Positions 21,901 to 33,133 of a stretch of 64,000 nucleotides of DNA are shown one piece after another. The stretch covers positions 9,091,630-9,155,629 of the forward strand of contig CM039137.1 of assembly GCA_022036555.1 (NCBI GenBank), read 5' to 3'. Source of the stretch: Microstegium vimineum. Its lineage: Eukaryota > Streptophyta > Magnoliopsida > Poales > Poaceae. The notes under the pieces are model-generated. The model was not told where the DNA came from, made no database searches, and worked only from the letters and a program-made list of their open reading frames with translations. Positions within the stretch are counted from its first letter, which is position 1. Each line of letters opens with the position of its first letter. The translations under genes were made by a program, and so were the position numbers.

Positions 21901-24368
21901 CTTTTCAGGTAAAAAACCAGTGTTTGACCAAGGAGGGCTCTGATAGAGACGTTCGCCACTTTGAATTGGAAGATCCATCTTCGGTATGTCATTTATACTG
22001 CACTGTGATTTTCTAATGAATTCCTATGAAGTGTGATACTTCAGAAATGTGAAGGGAAGATAATTGCATACTTCTCATGTTAGGCCATCAGCTATAAAAT
22101 TGGTGATGCTCTTGAAATTCTACCAAGTCAAAATCCATCAGCTGTCGATGCCTTCATTGAACGCTGTAACTTGGATCCAGATTGTTACATAACGGTATGT
22201 GAATCTATTTTGTTCTGTATAATAGAGTTATCTACTTGTAACTGTGTTTTTGGTATCCTGATACAACAAATACTTGTCGTATCCCCATTAGTAGCTGTAA
22301 ATACAGCTGGCTTAAGAGAATATTTGTTTGTAATCAGTTTATCAGATGGTTTAGACAATTACACCTTTTTTTCCTGAAATGATAAATATGTTAGAAGGGA
22401 GATAATTAGGGCCAGTTTGGTAGAGCTCCAATTCAACTTTCTGTCCCTCCAGCTCCTGCTCCCAGTCGCTCTAGGTTCCCGCACACACCGTTTGGTAGAG
22501 CTTCTCGTTGCTCCATCTCAGGCGATGGCGGCACAGTCAGCACGTGGCCAGGTCGGGACCGGTGGCGGCTAATTGAGCTCCTCGCATGGATCGAGGTCGG
22601 CCTCCTGCAAATCGTGCTCTCTTCCCATGAGTCAAGGTCAGCCAGTTGTGAATTGGCGAATAAGGGTGTCAGGGTAGCAGAGAAGTACGATGGCAGCGAA
22701 GCAGAGAGTGTGTTTTTTTCCCCACTGTGCAAAAACTGTTGGAGCGCTTCACGTGTGCAGCGGGCGGTAGTAGTGGCGTCTGGCAGCGCTCCACCTGAAT
22801 CTCGCAGAGCAGAGCGCTGCCAAAGTAACCCTTAGATGTGCATTTTTCTTATATTCTCGTCTGTTGCAGTTATCTAGTTAACTAAGGAGAAAGCATGTCC
22901 TTTTGTTTGCTCAGATTGGAGTGAGAAGTGGGGATAAAGTTTCCAAGGGTTCAGTTGTGAATAGCCAGATGGACTGCATCAAATTAAGGACCTTTGTTGC
23001 TTTGACAATGGATGTCGCGTCAGCTTCCCCTCGGCGATATTTCTTTGAGGCAAGAACCAATATTCTGAATTAATCTTATAACCCCTTTCTCTTCTTTTGA
23101 TGTCACATATTTATATCTATGCGTCTGATATGATGTCTAACTAATATATGTCATGCCAAGCTGCAAATGCTTACATAACTCCAATGTTCTTTGGTAGGTC
23201 ATGAGCTTTTTTGCAAAAAATGAACGTGAAAAGGAGAGGCTTCAGTATTTTGCTTCTCCTGAAGGAAGAGATGATCTTTACCAATACAATCAGAAGGAGA
23301 GTAGGACTGTTCTAGAGGTGAGGAAGGTTTCACTGAAGCTTTTTCTTAACAACATTGTTTCCAAAGGTGGCTTGGCATGCAGAATAGTTTTGGCAATACT
23401 ATACTCATTTTTCTCCTCAGTTAATTTCCATGGTTCAGTAGTTACATGATTTTGTGGCATTTTTAGGTGTTGAAGGATTTTCCTTCAGTGCAAATGCCTT
23501 TTGAATGGCTGGTGCAACTGACACCTCCACTGAAGAAAAGAGCCTTTTCCATCTCATCATCCCCACTTGTACACCCAAATCAAATTCATTTGACCGTGAG
23601 CATTGTAGCATGGGTTACTCCATTCAAGAGAACCCGGCATGGACTCTGCTCTACATGGCTGGCCGGGCTCAATCCAAATAAAGGTATGTTCTGCTTAACT
23701 TCAGTGTTGTTGTAGCTACAATTAACTGCAAGTAGTATCCTCTCTTCTTCTTAACTTCAGTTAGCTGTTGTAGCTACGCTGCTCAGTACTTACCAAAACA
23801 CAACCATTTACCCTCTCTCACATTATGCTTGTGTGCAGACATTCTTATTCCGTGTTGGATACACCAAGGATCCCTGCCTCCTCCACGTCCATTGGTTCCT
23901 CTTGTGTTGATTGGACCAGGAACAGGGTGTGCACCATTCCGTGCATTTGTAGAGGAAAGGGCTGCACAGGCTGCAGCAGAACCAACAGCCCCGGTTCTGT
24001 TCTTCTTTGGCTGTAGAAATCAAGATAACGATTTTCTATAAAAGGATTTCTGGTTAACTCATGCCCAGGATGAGGGGGTGTTGTCCTCGAAAAAGGGTGG
24101 TGGTTTATTTGTTGCTTTTTCCCGGGATCAGCCTCAAAAAGTCTATGTGCAACATAAGATAAAGGAACAGAGTTCAAGAGTGTGGAACTTATTACTGTCC
24201 GATGCATTGATTTACATTGCGGGTTCTTCGACGAAAATGCCTGCTGATGTTACAGCTGCACTAGAGGAGGTTATTTGTAAAGAAGGTGGTGTCAAACAAA
24301 CGGATGCTTCAAAATGGCTCAGGGATCTAGAAAGGGCAGGTAGACTTAACATCGAGACTTGGTCATAG
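18926..24368 (+). CDS. ATR3: NADPH-dependent diflavin oxidoreductase (ATR3/Tah18/NDOR1 family), 12 exons, in-frame stop
   Basis: Moves electrons NADPH-FAD-FMN to the Dre2/anamorsin-type partner in cytosolic Fe-S assembly (family knowledge). Exons: 18926-19099, 19177-19254, 19335-19439, 19987-20078, 20219-20400, 20488-20576, 21909-21983, 22084-22194, 22915-23049, 23198-23317, 23467-23683, 23839-24368. They sum to 1908 nt (635 codons plus stop), near the usual family length. Flavodoxin domain: SQTGN at 24-28, STTGQGD at 72-78, GLGDSGY at 109-115. FAD domain: RAFSISS at 412-418, GLCS at 446-449. NADPH domain: GPGTGCAPFR at 485-494, FFFGCRN at 514-520, then KVYVQHKI and YIAGSSTKMP near the C-terminus. 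Codon 527 is TAA (24039-24041) where a Tyr codon is expected; the frame stays open afterwards. Intron 9 has a GC donor. The allele may be null or the stop a sequence error. Confidence 0.9.
20811..21640. mobile_element. Possible DNA-transposon insertion in intron 6
   Basis: Intron 6 (1332 bp) contains a block beginning AGGGCTGTCAATGAACCGAGC and rich in GAGCTC/CTCGAGC. The ends are loosely inverted (TTAGCTGCTTATTTCTTGAGC at ~20838 against TTAGCTGCTCAAATTCAGC reversed at ~21620). Repeats starting GGGCTGTCAATGAGCCGAGC are common in plant genomes. The superfamily and exact ends are unclear. Confidence 0.4.
22409..22831. mobile_element. Tourist-like (PIF/Harbinger) MITE in intron 8, TTA target duplication
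   Basis: 423 bp. The left end is GGGCCAGTTTGGTAGAGCTC and the right end reversed is GGGTTACTTTGGCAGCGCTC. It is flanked by TTA at 22406-22408 and 22832-22834. It is GC-richer than the surrounding intron and has no effect on the predicted splice sites. Confidence 0.8.
24039..24041 (+). other. In-frame TAA in the last exon of the oxidoreductase gene
   Basis: The codons read TTT CTA TAA AAG GAT TTC TGG. A single base change from TAT/TAC (Tyr) explains it, and the downstream ~108 codons keep conserved family motifs. The stop removes the later part of the NADPH-binding domain. Confidence 0.85.
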
Positions 24369-24430
24369 TTGTGATGGATTCTATCTGCCACGGCAATGAT
24401 TGCTGAGTATGGAACTAGGGAGAGTTTTAT

Positions 24431-24732
24431 GCCCTGTTTGTATCCTTGGAATTCAATTCATTTTAATAATTTAGGTATAGATAAGTTAATATGGTTGCAT
24501 ATGGAATATATTTGAGTGCTATTGTTAGCCATACATGGGAGAAAATTATAGTTGCAGAGTAGAAACATAATATCGTGATTATAGAATCAAATTTCATATT
24601 CCACTCTATGAATTTGAGATAGCCATATAAAGGAGAAAATTATAGTTGTGGAATGTCAGATTCCAAACCAAATAGACCCGTACATTTAAAAGATTCCAAT
24701 TCCTTCAAAATGAAAGAATCCAAATGGCCCCT
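24431..24732. mobile_element. Possible Tourist-like MITE 3' of the oxidoreductase gene
   Basis: It starts GCCCTGTTTGTATCCTTGG and ends ATGAAAGAATCCAAATGGCCCC, roughly inverted (the right end reversed is GGGGCCATTTGGATTC). A duplicated GGAGAAAATTATAGTTG motif lies inside. TTA follows on the right, but the left target site is unclear. Confidence 0.45.
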
Positions 24733-24945
24733 TACTGTAAATCAAAGGCATTGAAAATGTGGAAACATGTTCATGTAAAAGCAACCACGGAAGAGAAATA
24801 GTTGAGGATGATCTAACATTTACACATTTAGTTCTCTATACGGAATTTTTAAGATAAAAGCCTCCTATACGGAATACCATTTCATTTGATTAAGTGAGCA
24901 GTAATTACATCAGCTTTTGTTGCATCTGATTGCTAGTGTGGATTT

Positions 24946-25161
24946 TGTTACAAATTCTACAGTTGATCTCATCTTTAATTCATTGTTATAACCTCTCAAT
25001 AGGAGTTAATGCCTCTTATAACTGGTTATGTTTCACGTAACCCCCTTCTCATTGATATGACATTGCATATATATGTGAGAAGATTAATGGAATGAGAACA
25101 CGATTTTCACTCTTGTCAATATTTTCACTCTCGCATTGTTCTCCAAACCATACTCGTAACA
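24946..25161 (+). repeat. 5' LTR of copia-1
   Basis: 216 bp, TGTTACAAAT...CTCGTAACA. The sequence after it (CGTTATCGACACTTTTG) is not the common TGGTATCAGAGC initiator-Met primer site. Confidence 0.9.
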
Positions 25162-25206
25162 CGTTATCGACACTTTTGCTCGCTACGCTCCTTCCATTCA
25201 GGTAGG

Positions 25207-25716
25207 ATGCCGTCTCCTCCCATGCCTTTGACCTACCTAATTCTTCAAGCTGTGATGCTACAGTACCACCATGCTCTTCTTTGCGGGCTAGACCTCACCC
25301 ATCAGGTTCAGCATGATCTCCTACGCTTGATTTTATTCCTCCTCGGGGATCAGCCCCATGACGCCCACATGGAAGAAGCGATCCCAGAAGCGGCTGCGCC
25401 GCAAAGTCCAGGACCGGCATCTCCATTGCCGACACCGGCGCCATGTCCTGTGCATGGTTACGCCCCGTGTCCACCACACGAGGTGTGCCCGACGCACCCG
25501 GACTTCGACGCCACGATGAGTATGCCAACGGCTCCTTCTCCACCGCGGACTCCACTGCCGACGATGGCAGCACGCATGTCTGCTCCATCACGCCTCATGG
25601 CATATGCCGACGTTGATCCAACGCTGGCTGCGCCACCCCCATCACCAGCATCGCCGGGAAAGCGTCCACAACGTCGTCGCTGCACCTCCACCGCGCATGA
25701 TCCGCACATGGATTAG
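25207..25716 (+). CDS. Unrecognised 169-aa ORF in the copia-1 leader
   Basis: An open frame in the ~1-kb leader between the 5' LTR and gag. The N-terminal third is hydrophobic/His-rich; the rest is Pro-, Ala- and Ser-rich with repeated PTAP/PSPP-like segments and a basic C-terminus (GKRPQRRR). I recognise no domain. It may be captured host sequence or chance coding in GC-rich leader DNA. Confidence 0.3.
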   Translation: MPSPPMPLTYLILQAVMLQYHHALLCGLDLTHQVQHDLLRLILFLLGDQPHDAHMEEAIPEAAAPQSPGPASPLPTPAPCPVHGYAPCPPHEVCPTHPDFDATMSMPTAPSPPRTPLPTMAARMSAPSRLMAYADVDPTLAAPPPSPASPGKRPQRRRCTSTAHDPHMD

Positions 25717-26201
25717 TGTCCCTCATGGACCATCAACCCGCTGGCTCGCAAATGGAGTGAGTGCAGGCTCGTTCCCCTCCACAGAGGGTGAGGGCCACGC
25801 TCACGCCTGAGCATCACGTGAGAAGAGGAGGAGACGCTGGCTATCACAAAGCAATGATCTATTGCTCATATCAATTTACTATTTCATATAGTACTTGTAC
25901 CGAAAGCTTTCAGCTTCAATTTGGAATAAATAAAGCGTTTACCACATGGTAGTTATTTTATTCCATTGCACCTACGGTGCTGGTGCCTTTTCCATTGCAC
26001 CTACGTTTTCCATTATATTGTTTTTACGATGCTTTTCAATTCCATTGCGTTTACCATTTCTTTTGCAATCAAGTTTTACTTGATTAATTTAATTTGCATC
26101 ATATGCAATTCAAGACGATTTATATTATATTTTATTATATTTATGCCTAAGATTAATTAAATCATTAATTTAATCAATGGCAACATTCAATTGTAGGTAT
26201 C

Positions 26202-27242
26202 ATGACGAACCGTGAGTTCGCTGAGCTCGCTCTCGACGGCTCAAACTTTCCTACATGGGCATTGGACCTAAAAGTCAATCTATCGTTACGCGGACTGTAT
26301 TCAGCCATAACAGCTCCCAAGAGGGTGTAGCACCTTTGGCTGATAATTACAAGTATAATGCCTTATCCATTATATGGAACCACATCCATCAAGATCTCAA
26401 AGATGAATATCTGATGGAAGAGGATCCCCGTGTTCTCTGGGACGCTCTTCAGCAACGGTATGAACAGCAAGGCAGTCCTTTTACCTGAGGCTACCCATGA
26501 ATGGAATCACCTCCGCATACAGGATTTCAAATCTGTAGGTGAATTCAATCATGCTGTGCACAAAATTAGCTCTAAGCTGAGATTTTGTGAGAAGGAACCA
26601 TCTGATGCGGACAAAATTGAGAAAACTCTGTCTACCATGCTTCCCGCTCACATGATCCTTCAACAACAATACTGCCAGAGAGGTTTTACTGTTTATTCTG
26701 AGTTGATCAAGACATTGCTTCAAGCAGAAAGGCACGATGAGCTCCTTCTATGGAACTCCAATAAGGGCCCTACGGGTTCCAAGCCTTTGCCTGAAGTGCA
26801 TGCCAACACTCACAATAAAAAACAAAAGGGTTCCATTCAAAATGGTAATCCTGAAACCTTCAATACTAAGAACAAGCGCAAGAGACAGAATAAGCCTTGC
26901 GGTGCTAAGGGCAAAGACAATTCTAAGTCCAACAAAGACAAGTCCAAAACTTGTGACAGGTGTGGTTGCTACAACCACCCGATTAAGAAGTGTCGCACCC
27001 CAAAGCACTTAGTGGAATTATACTTGAAGTCCGTTGGATGTGGACGTTCCAATCAAGAACGATCCAACCAAGGTGGACAATTTGAAGCTCACTTCAATTA
27101 TCAAGGCGCTGCCCCAGGATGCTCCGCCGCAGCGGGACAAAGCAACACCAAGGCTCCTCCTCTACATGCTGCCACCGCTGACGACGTCAACAACATGATC
27201 TTAGAATACACTTCTGAGGATATGTATGGAGACTATACTTAG
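26202..27242 (+). pseudogene. copia-1 gag, frameshifted
   Basis: Starts at ATG 26202 (MTNREFAELALDGSNFPTW). The frame closes near 26328, continues in another frame to 26488, then returns to the first frame to the stop at 27242, so two compensating indels are present. The gag core (helical, WDAL.QRYEQQ region) is followed by a basic Lys-rich linker and one zinc knuckle CDRCGCYNHPIKKC (C-x2-C-x4-H-x4-C) near 26950-26990. Confidence 0.8.
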
Positions 27243-27355
27243 GCTCCTTGTCATTTCAGACTTTTATTTTCATATGCCCACATGATGTAATAATTTATAT
27301 TTATCGACACAACTTTTTCTATTTCCATTGTAATCATAAACGTTTGATATAAATA

Positions 27356-30300
27356 ATGAATAAAATCTATAATTTTTTTCTTGAGATTTTATTTATTTAT
27401 TCTATATTTAATATAGATTGTATGGGAGTCAATCCGATGGTGGAGGAGATGTGCCTAGTGGATAGTGGTACCACTAACTCTATACTTAGGGAGATAAAAT
27501 ATTTCCAAACTCTCACAAAGAATAGAGGAAATGTTTTAACAATCGCAGGACGCGATGCAGTAATAGTAGGCTCCGGACGAGCCACTATTTATGCTCCCAA
27601 TGGGTTACAACGTTGGTAATTGAGGATTCACTCTTGTATCCTGATTCAACTCATACCCTACTAAGTTATTGAGATATCCGGAAAAATGGTTTTCATATTG
27701 AAACTTGTGATGAGAATAATGAAGAGTTCCTTCTCATTACAAAGAACAACGGATATGGCAAACACTTGAAAAAGTTCCCTCACTCTCTTCTGGATTATAC
27801 TATACTTATCTCAAACCCGTACAACATGTTGCATATAAAGTTATTTTCCAGAATGTCAATGCATTCCAAACTTGGCATGATCGCCTTGGTCACCCTAGCA
27901 TAGGGATGATGAGGAAAATTATAACTAATTCTGTTGGTCATAATTTAAGTAATACAAAATTTCTCCAATCCTCAGATTATGTGTGCACCGCATGTGGCAC
28001 TGGAAAATTAATTTTGAGACCTACTTACCTCAAAATTCGAGCCGAACCACTCAAGTTTCTTGAACGCATTCAAGGTGACATATGTGGCCCTATCCAACCA
28101 TTGTCTGGATCATTCAGATATTTTATGGTTTTAATAGAAGCATCCACACGATGGTCTTATGTGTGTCTTCTTTCCACACGAAACCATGCATTTACTAAAT
28201 TAATCGCTCAAGTTATCAAACTAAAAGCACAATACCCTGAACATCAAATCCAGTCAATTTGAATGGATAATGCTGCTGAATTTTCCTCTCGAGCCTTTAA
28301 TGACTATTGTAAGGCCTTAGGAATTCAAGTTCAACACTCTGTTCCATATGTCCACACTCAGAATGGGTTGGCAGAATCTCTCATCAAGAGAATCAAACTT
28401 ATTGCAAGACCATTATTACAGAATAGCAATCTACCAACATCATGTTGGGGTCACGCCGTTTTACATGCTGCTGACTTAATTCAATTGCGTCCAACTGCAT
28501 ATCATACTACCTCCCGTTGCAACTAGTACGTGGAAATCCTCCAAGCATATCCCATCTGCGAAAATTCGGTTGCGCTACATACGTACCAATCTCACTACCG
28601 CAACGTACAAATATGGCCCCCCACAGAAAATTGGGAATCTATGTGGGATATCAATCACCGTCTATTATAAGATACTTAGAGCCTCTTACAAGGGATCTAT
28701 TTACGGCCCGATACGCTGATTGTATCTTCGATGAAGACCACTTCCCGGCATTGGGGGGAGACATTATTCCACATAAACAATGCTAGGAAATAACACGCCA
28801 GATGCATTTACTGATTATAAGGGTGTTACCAAATCCTATAATCCCACAAGGAATGTGCCTGCAAGAGTAGAGGTACCAAATGAAACTACTCAACACCTCT
28901 GTAAGAGGGGGAGATGTACGACAATTCCAATGGATGCAGCTCCTAGCAAGCAAAAGAAAAGGAAGACCAAATCTTCCAAAATAGTAAATGCAACTAAAAA
29001 TCATGTTGAAAAACACCCTGTGGATGTTCAACCTTCACATCCCACATCAACAGCGCACTCAATTACTGATGTTGGGACATCGGAATGCCCTGATGCTACC
29101 ATTTTGGGAAATGATGATACATCGGAAAGGGTACAAGAAATTTCCATCAATTATCTCGAGTCTGGAGAATTATATGACCGAAATACTACAATTGTCGACA
29201 TTGATTTCTCCGCAATGATTGCAGAACTCATCCAAAATGATCCAGATCCTAAGACCATGGCAGAGTGCAAATCGCGCTCGGACTGGAATCAATGGAAAGA
29301 GGCAATCCAAGCAGAAATTGCTTCGCTCTCAAAAAGGAAGGTATTCTCTCAAGCAATACCTACACCTCCAAAAGTTTTCCCCGTGGGATTCAATGGGTTT
29401 TCATCCGGAAACGGAATGAGAATAACGAAGTGGTGAGATATAAAGCGAGGCTTGTAGCACAAGGGTTCACGCAGAGACCCGACATTGATTTCAATGAAAC
29501 ATATTCTCCAGTTATGAGTGGAATAACATTCTGATATCTTATTTCTCTGGCCATACAAAATCGTCTATCTATGCAGTTGATGGACGTAGTGACTGCATAT
29601 CTTTATGGGTCACTCGATTCGGACATATATATGAAGGTTCCAGATGGAATTTCTATACCGAATCAAAATGCAAGTCGCAAAATGTATTGTGTAAAACACT
29701 CTATGGCTTAAAACAGTCGGGAAGAATGTGGTAAAACCGACTCAGCGAGTACCTTTTACGGAAGGGATACTCTAACAATGATGATTGTCCGTGTGTCTTC
29801 ATCAAAAAGTCACAAACTGGTTTTTGTATTATATCAGTGTATGTTGATGATTTAAATATCATTGGCACCCAACGGGACATTGATGAAGCATGCAATCATT
29901 TAAAGACGGAGTTCGAAGTAAAGGATTTGGGTAAAACCAAATTTTGCTTAGGTTTACAGCTTGAGCATCTACCAAATGGAATTTTTGTGCATCAATCTGC
30001 CTATATCCAAAAAGTATTGGAGAAATTCAATATGGATAAATCATATCCCAACAAAACCCCTATGGTTGTTCGGTCTCTAGGAATAGAATCTGACCAATTC
30101 AGACCTCGGGACGAAGGCGAAGATATTTTGGGACCTCATGTTCCATATCTTAGTGCCATCGGAGCCATCATGTATCTTGCAAATTGCACCAGGCCTGATA
30201 TTGCATTTGCAGTGAACTTGCTAGCCCGACACAGCGTTGCTCCTACCAAACGTCATTGGACAGGAGTAAAATGTATCCTCAGATATTTAAATGGCACGAG

Positions 30301-30873
30301 AGATCTTGGACTTTTCTACAAAAGAGGCCCAAATTCTGACATTATTGGATACACCAATGCAGGATATTTATCTGATCCCTATAATGGCAGATCACAAACA
30401 GGCTTTGTGTTTTTACACAATGGAACAACTATTTCATGGAAGTCATCCAAACAAACTTTGGTGACTACATCTACAAATCATTCTGAGATAGTTTCTCTAT
30501 ATGAGGCTTCACAGAATGCGTATGGCTTCACAGAATGATCAATCATATACGACAGTCTTGTGGTATTGGTGGCATAGATTCACCAACCATAATCTATGAA
30601 GATAATGCGGCTTGTGTTGCACAAATGGATAAAAGATATATCAAAAGCAATATTACCAAGCATATTTCTCCTAAGTTGTTCTATCCTCATGAATTGCAAC
30701 AAGAAGGAAAAATCAATATCTTGTCGACCAAATCATGTGATAACCTCGCTGATGTATTCACTAAGTCCCTACCGGCTTATTCATTTGAAAAATGTGTCAA
30801 AGGAATTGGTATGCGGCGACTTAGGGATTTGCAAGGTTCAGGGGAGACATCTCCTAGATATTGCTTTGTCTGA
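27356..30873 (+). pseudogene. copia-1 pol (protease, integrase, reverse transcriptase, RNase H), multiply interrupted
   Basis: Visible in order: protease LVDSGTTNS (~27454), pre-integrase WHDRLGHP (~27876), integrase GDICGP / MDNAAEF / NGLAE, which supply the D, D and E positions, reverse transcriptase YVDD (~29840), and RNase H ending near 30873 (DNLADVFTKSLP). At least one stop (28260-28262, between the integrase blocks) and five or more frame changes break it. It cannot yield a full polyprotein. Confidence 0.85.
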
Positions 30874-31247
30874 CACATCATATCACACTCTTTTCTTTCA
30901 TGAGTTTTCCTCTCAAGGTTTCTCAATGAAAGTTTTTAATGAGACGATAATAACATAAGCATATGTCATATTCCTCATTTTTCCCACAAGGGTTTTTAGA
31001 AGGAATATCAAAGACATAAATTGACCTCCTAACTATGTTGAGTTTTCTCCTAAAAGGTTTTTCTCATAATAGTTTGCAATGAGGCAATAATCATAAAATG
31101 CTATACTTTCTCCTTATTTTTCCCATCGGGTTTAAAGGAGTTTTTAGTAGCATATCCATACTTTTTTCTTTCTTTTTTCCCCCACAGGGTTTTTTGGGAG
31201 ATTTAAAACATTCATGGATCTCAAGAGAGGATTCGATCAAGGGGGAG

Positions 31248-31462
31248 TGTTACAAATTCTACAATTGATCTCATCCTTAATTCATTGTTGTAACCTCTCA
31301 ATAGGAGTTAATGCCTCTTATGGCTGGTTATGTTTCACGTAACCCCTTCTGATTGATATGACATTGTATATATATGTGAGAGGATCAATGGAATGAGAAC
31401 ATGATTTTCACTCTTGTCAATATTTTCACTCTCGCATTGTTCTCCAAACCATACTCGTAATA
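31248..31462 (+). repeat. 3' LTR of copia-1
   Basis: 215 bp; its last bases are TA instead of CA (a point change). Preceded by the polypurine tract. Confidence 0.9.
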
Positions 31463-31572
31463 GATTCAACTTATCTAGCCCTGTTTCAGTTCAACTAACA
31501 AACTTTTGATGGTTTTGGAGCTAGTTTTGTATTTAATTAAGGTATTGTCTGATTGTCTCACTCTGGAATTTT

Positions 31573-31697
31573 ACTACTCATATCAGAATCAGATTCTGCT
31601 AGACGAAGCGTCGGAGATCAACAAAAGTTTGTTCAGGCTTAGAGAAATAACCATAAGCATAAGAGATGTCTGTTTATCTATCTATTCTATACTATAA
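31573..31697 (+). pseudogene. Possible kinesin motor-domain fragment
   Basis: The frame contains LLDEASEINKSLFRLREI. It fits the strongly conserved kinesin pattern E-x-x-x-I-N-K-S-L-x-x-L found after switch II. Only about 20 residues fit and no other motor motif (P-loop, switch I) is in the window, so this would be a single captured or leftover exon. A related copy lies at 46995-47130. Confidence 0.35.
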
Positions 31698-32700
31698 AGG
31701 AGCGAAGGAATTGAAAATAAGTTGTTACCTAAATATTTTCTACCCACCTTAATTTTGATCCCTTAGATCTCCTTTAAATTTGGGACGTGCTGCCGAACGA
31801 ACGTTCTACCATAGAACGGACGTTCGAGCGGCCCAGTGTGGCCCCGTAACCTCTTCCCACCGCACGGGACGCACGGACACAGATGTACACCCGACCGCGA
31901 CACCCCCCAACCCCTGCGCGGCCTTGCTCCTCCAACTGGATCCGCCGTCGCCGCCCAACATGGCCGCCGTGCCCATCTGAAACAAACAAAAAAATGAAAA
32001 TTAAAAAACACACACCAGTAAAACAAATTTTCATTGTGATTCTTGATAGAAATACAATAAACCAATCTAATTTTGAAACATCAGAAAACAACACTTGCAA
32101 CATATATCTAATAGCACATGAAACATGCGTCTGTACCCCTAACTGTAACACCAGATCTAAATTTGAAACATCCAAATGGAACATTTTGTAACATACATAC
32201 TCACACAGTTGAAACACCGGAAAACATGCGTATGAAACACTTAAACAAACACATGACTCAGAGAGTAAAAGAAACAACAATAACAAAACATTTGAAACAA
32301 ACACAAATCTGAAACAAAAAGAAACAAGAAAAAAAGAAACAAATGATTTGATATAAAGAAACAAAACCAAAAACGAATTGAAACACTAGAAACATGGTTC
32401 GGACCGTGGATTGAAACATGAGTTAAAAAATGACCGGAAACAAATTAAAGTGAGATATAGAAACAAAAGAAACACAATTTTTGAAACAAGTAACTCAAAG
32501 CCCCCTCTGCAACCCTAACATACTGCAACACGTGAAACAAATTAAAGGAAAAAAGAAACAAGATGAACAATGATTTTGAAACAAAAAGAAACTAAAAAAG
32601 CAACATCAACCCCTAACGCACCCACCCCTCGTGACTGGAGATGGAGGATATGGAGGAGAGAGGAGGAGGCCTACCTGGGAACCACGGAACCGCCACCCCG

Positions 32701-32820
32701 GAACCGCGGCCGGCGCCGCCGCCGCCGCGCGCCGGCCAGATCCGCGTCCGTCGCTGCTGGAACCCGCGGCGGCCGCCGCCGCCGCCGCGCGCCGGCCAGA
32801 TCCGCGTCCGTCGCCGCTGG
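32701..32820 (-). repeat. Two in-register 60-bp repeats in MULE copy 2
   Basis: 32701-32760 and 32761-32820 match closely (shared GCCGCCGCGCGCCGGCCAGA and TCCGCGTCCGTCG). 60 bp equals 20 codons; one minus frame reads a doubled SSSDGRGSGRRAAAA-type block, open from 33262 to 32606. Whether it is translated is unknown. Confidence 0.75.
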
Positions 32821-33133
32821 AACTCGTGGATCCGCGGCCGCCGCCGGAACCCCGCAAATCTGGGGCCGTCACCGCCAAATACGCGCGGATGTCGCGGGCG
32901 CCGCCATGGCTAGCTTCTATGAAACATGGAAGCCGCGAGGTGGGAGGAGGGCGCGACACGAGCGCGGGCAGGTGGACACGTGCGTCGGCGAAGCTCGTCG
33001 GCGGCGACGGCACACCGAGGAGCCCGAGGGAGGACGGAGCGAGAGAGAGAGAGTGAGGAGGGAGTGGAAGAGGCCGGTGGAAATGACGGATGCCAGATTT
33101 GGTGGGTGGGATTGGGGGGGGGGGGGTGGGGTA

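Larger units (their letters stand above)
24946..31462 (+). mobile_element. Ty1/copia LTR retrotransposon (copia-1), complete structure, inactive coding region
   Basis: 6517 bp. LTRs are 24946-25161 and 31248-31462, starting TGTTACAAATTCTAC. The flanking 5-mers are GATTT (24941-24945) and GATTC (31463-31467), a one-mismatch target duplication. The polypurine tract is AAGGGGGAG just before the 3' LTR. The order is gag, protease, integrase, reverse transcriptase, RNase H, i.e. Ty1/copia. About 12 differences between the 215-bp LTRs (~5-6 %, counted by eye) indicate an insertion of a few million years at most. All domains are broken by frame changes or stops. It sits ~580 bp 3' of the oxidoreductase gene in the same orientation. 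Confidence 0.92.
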
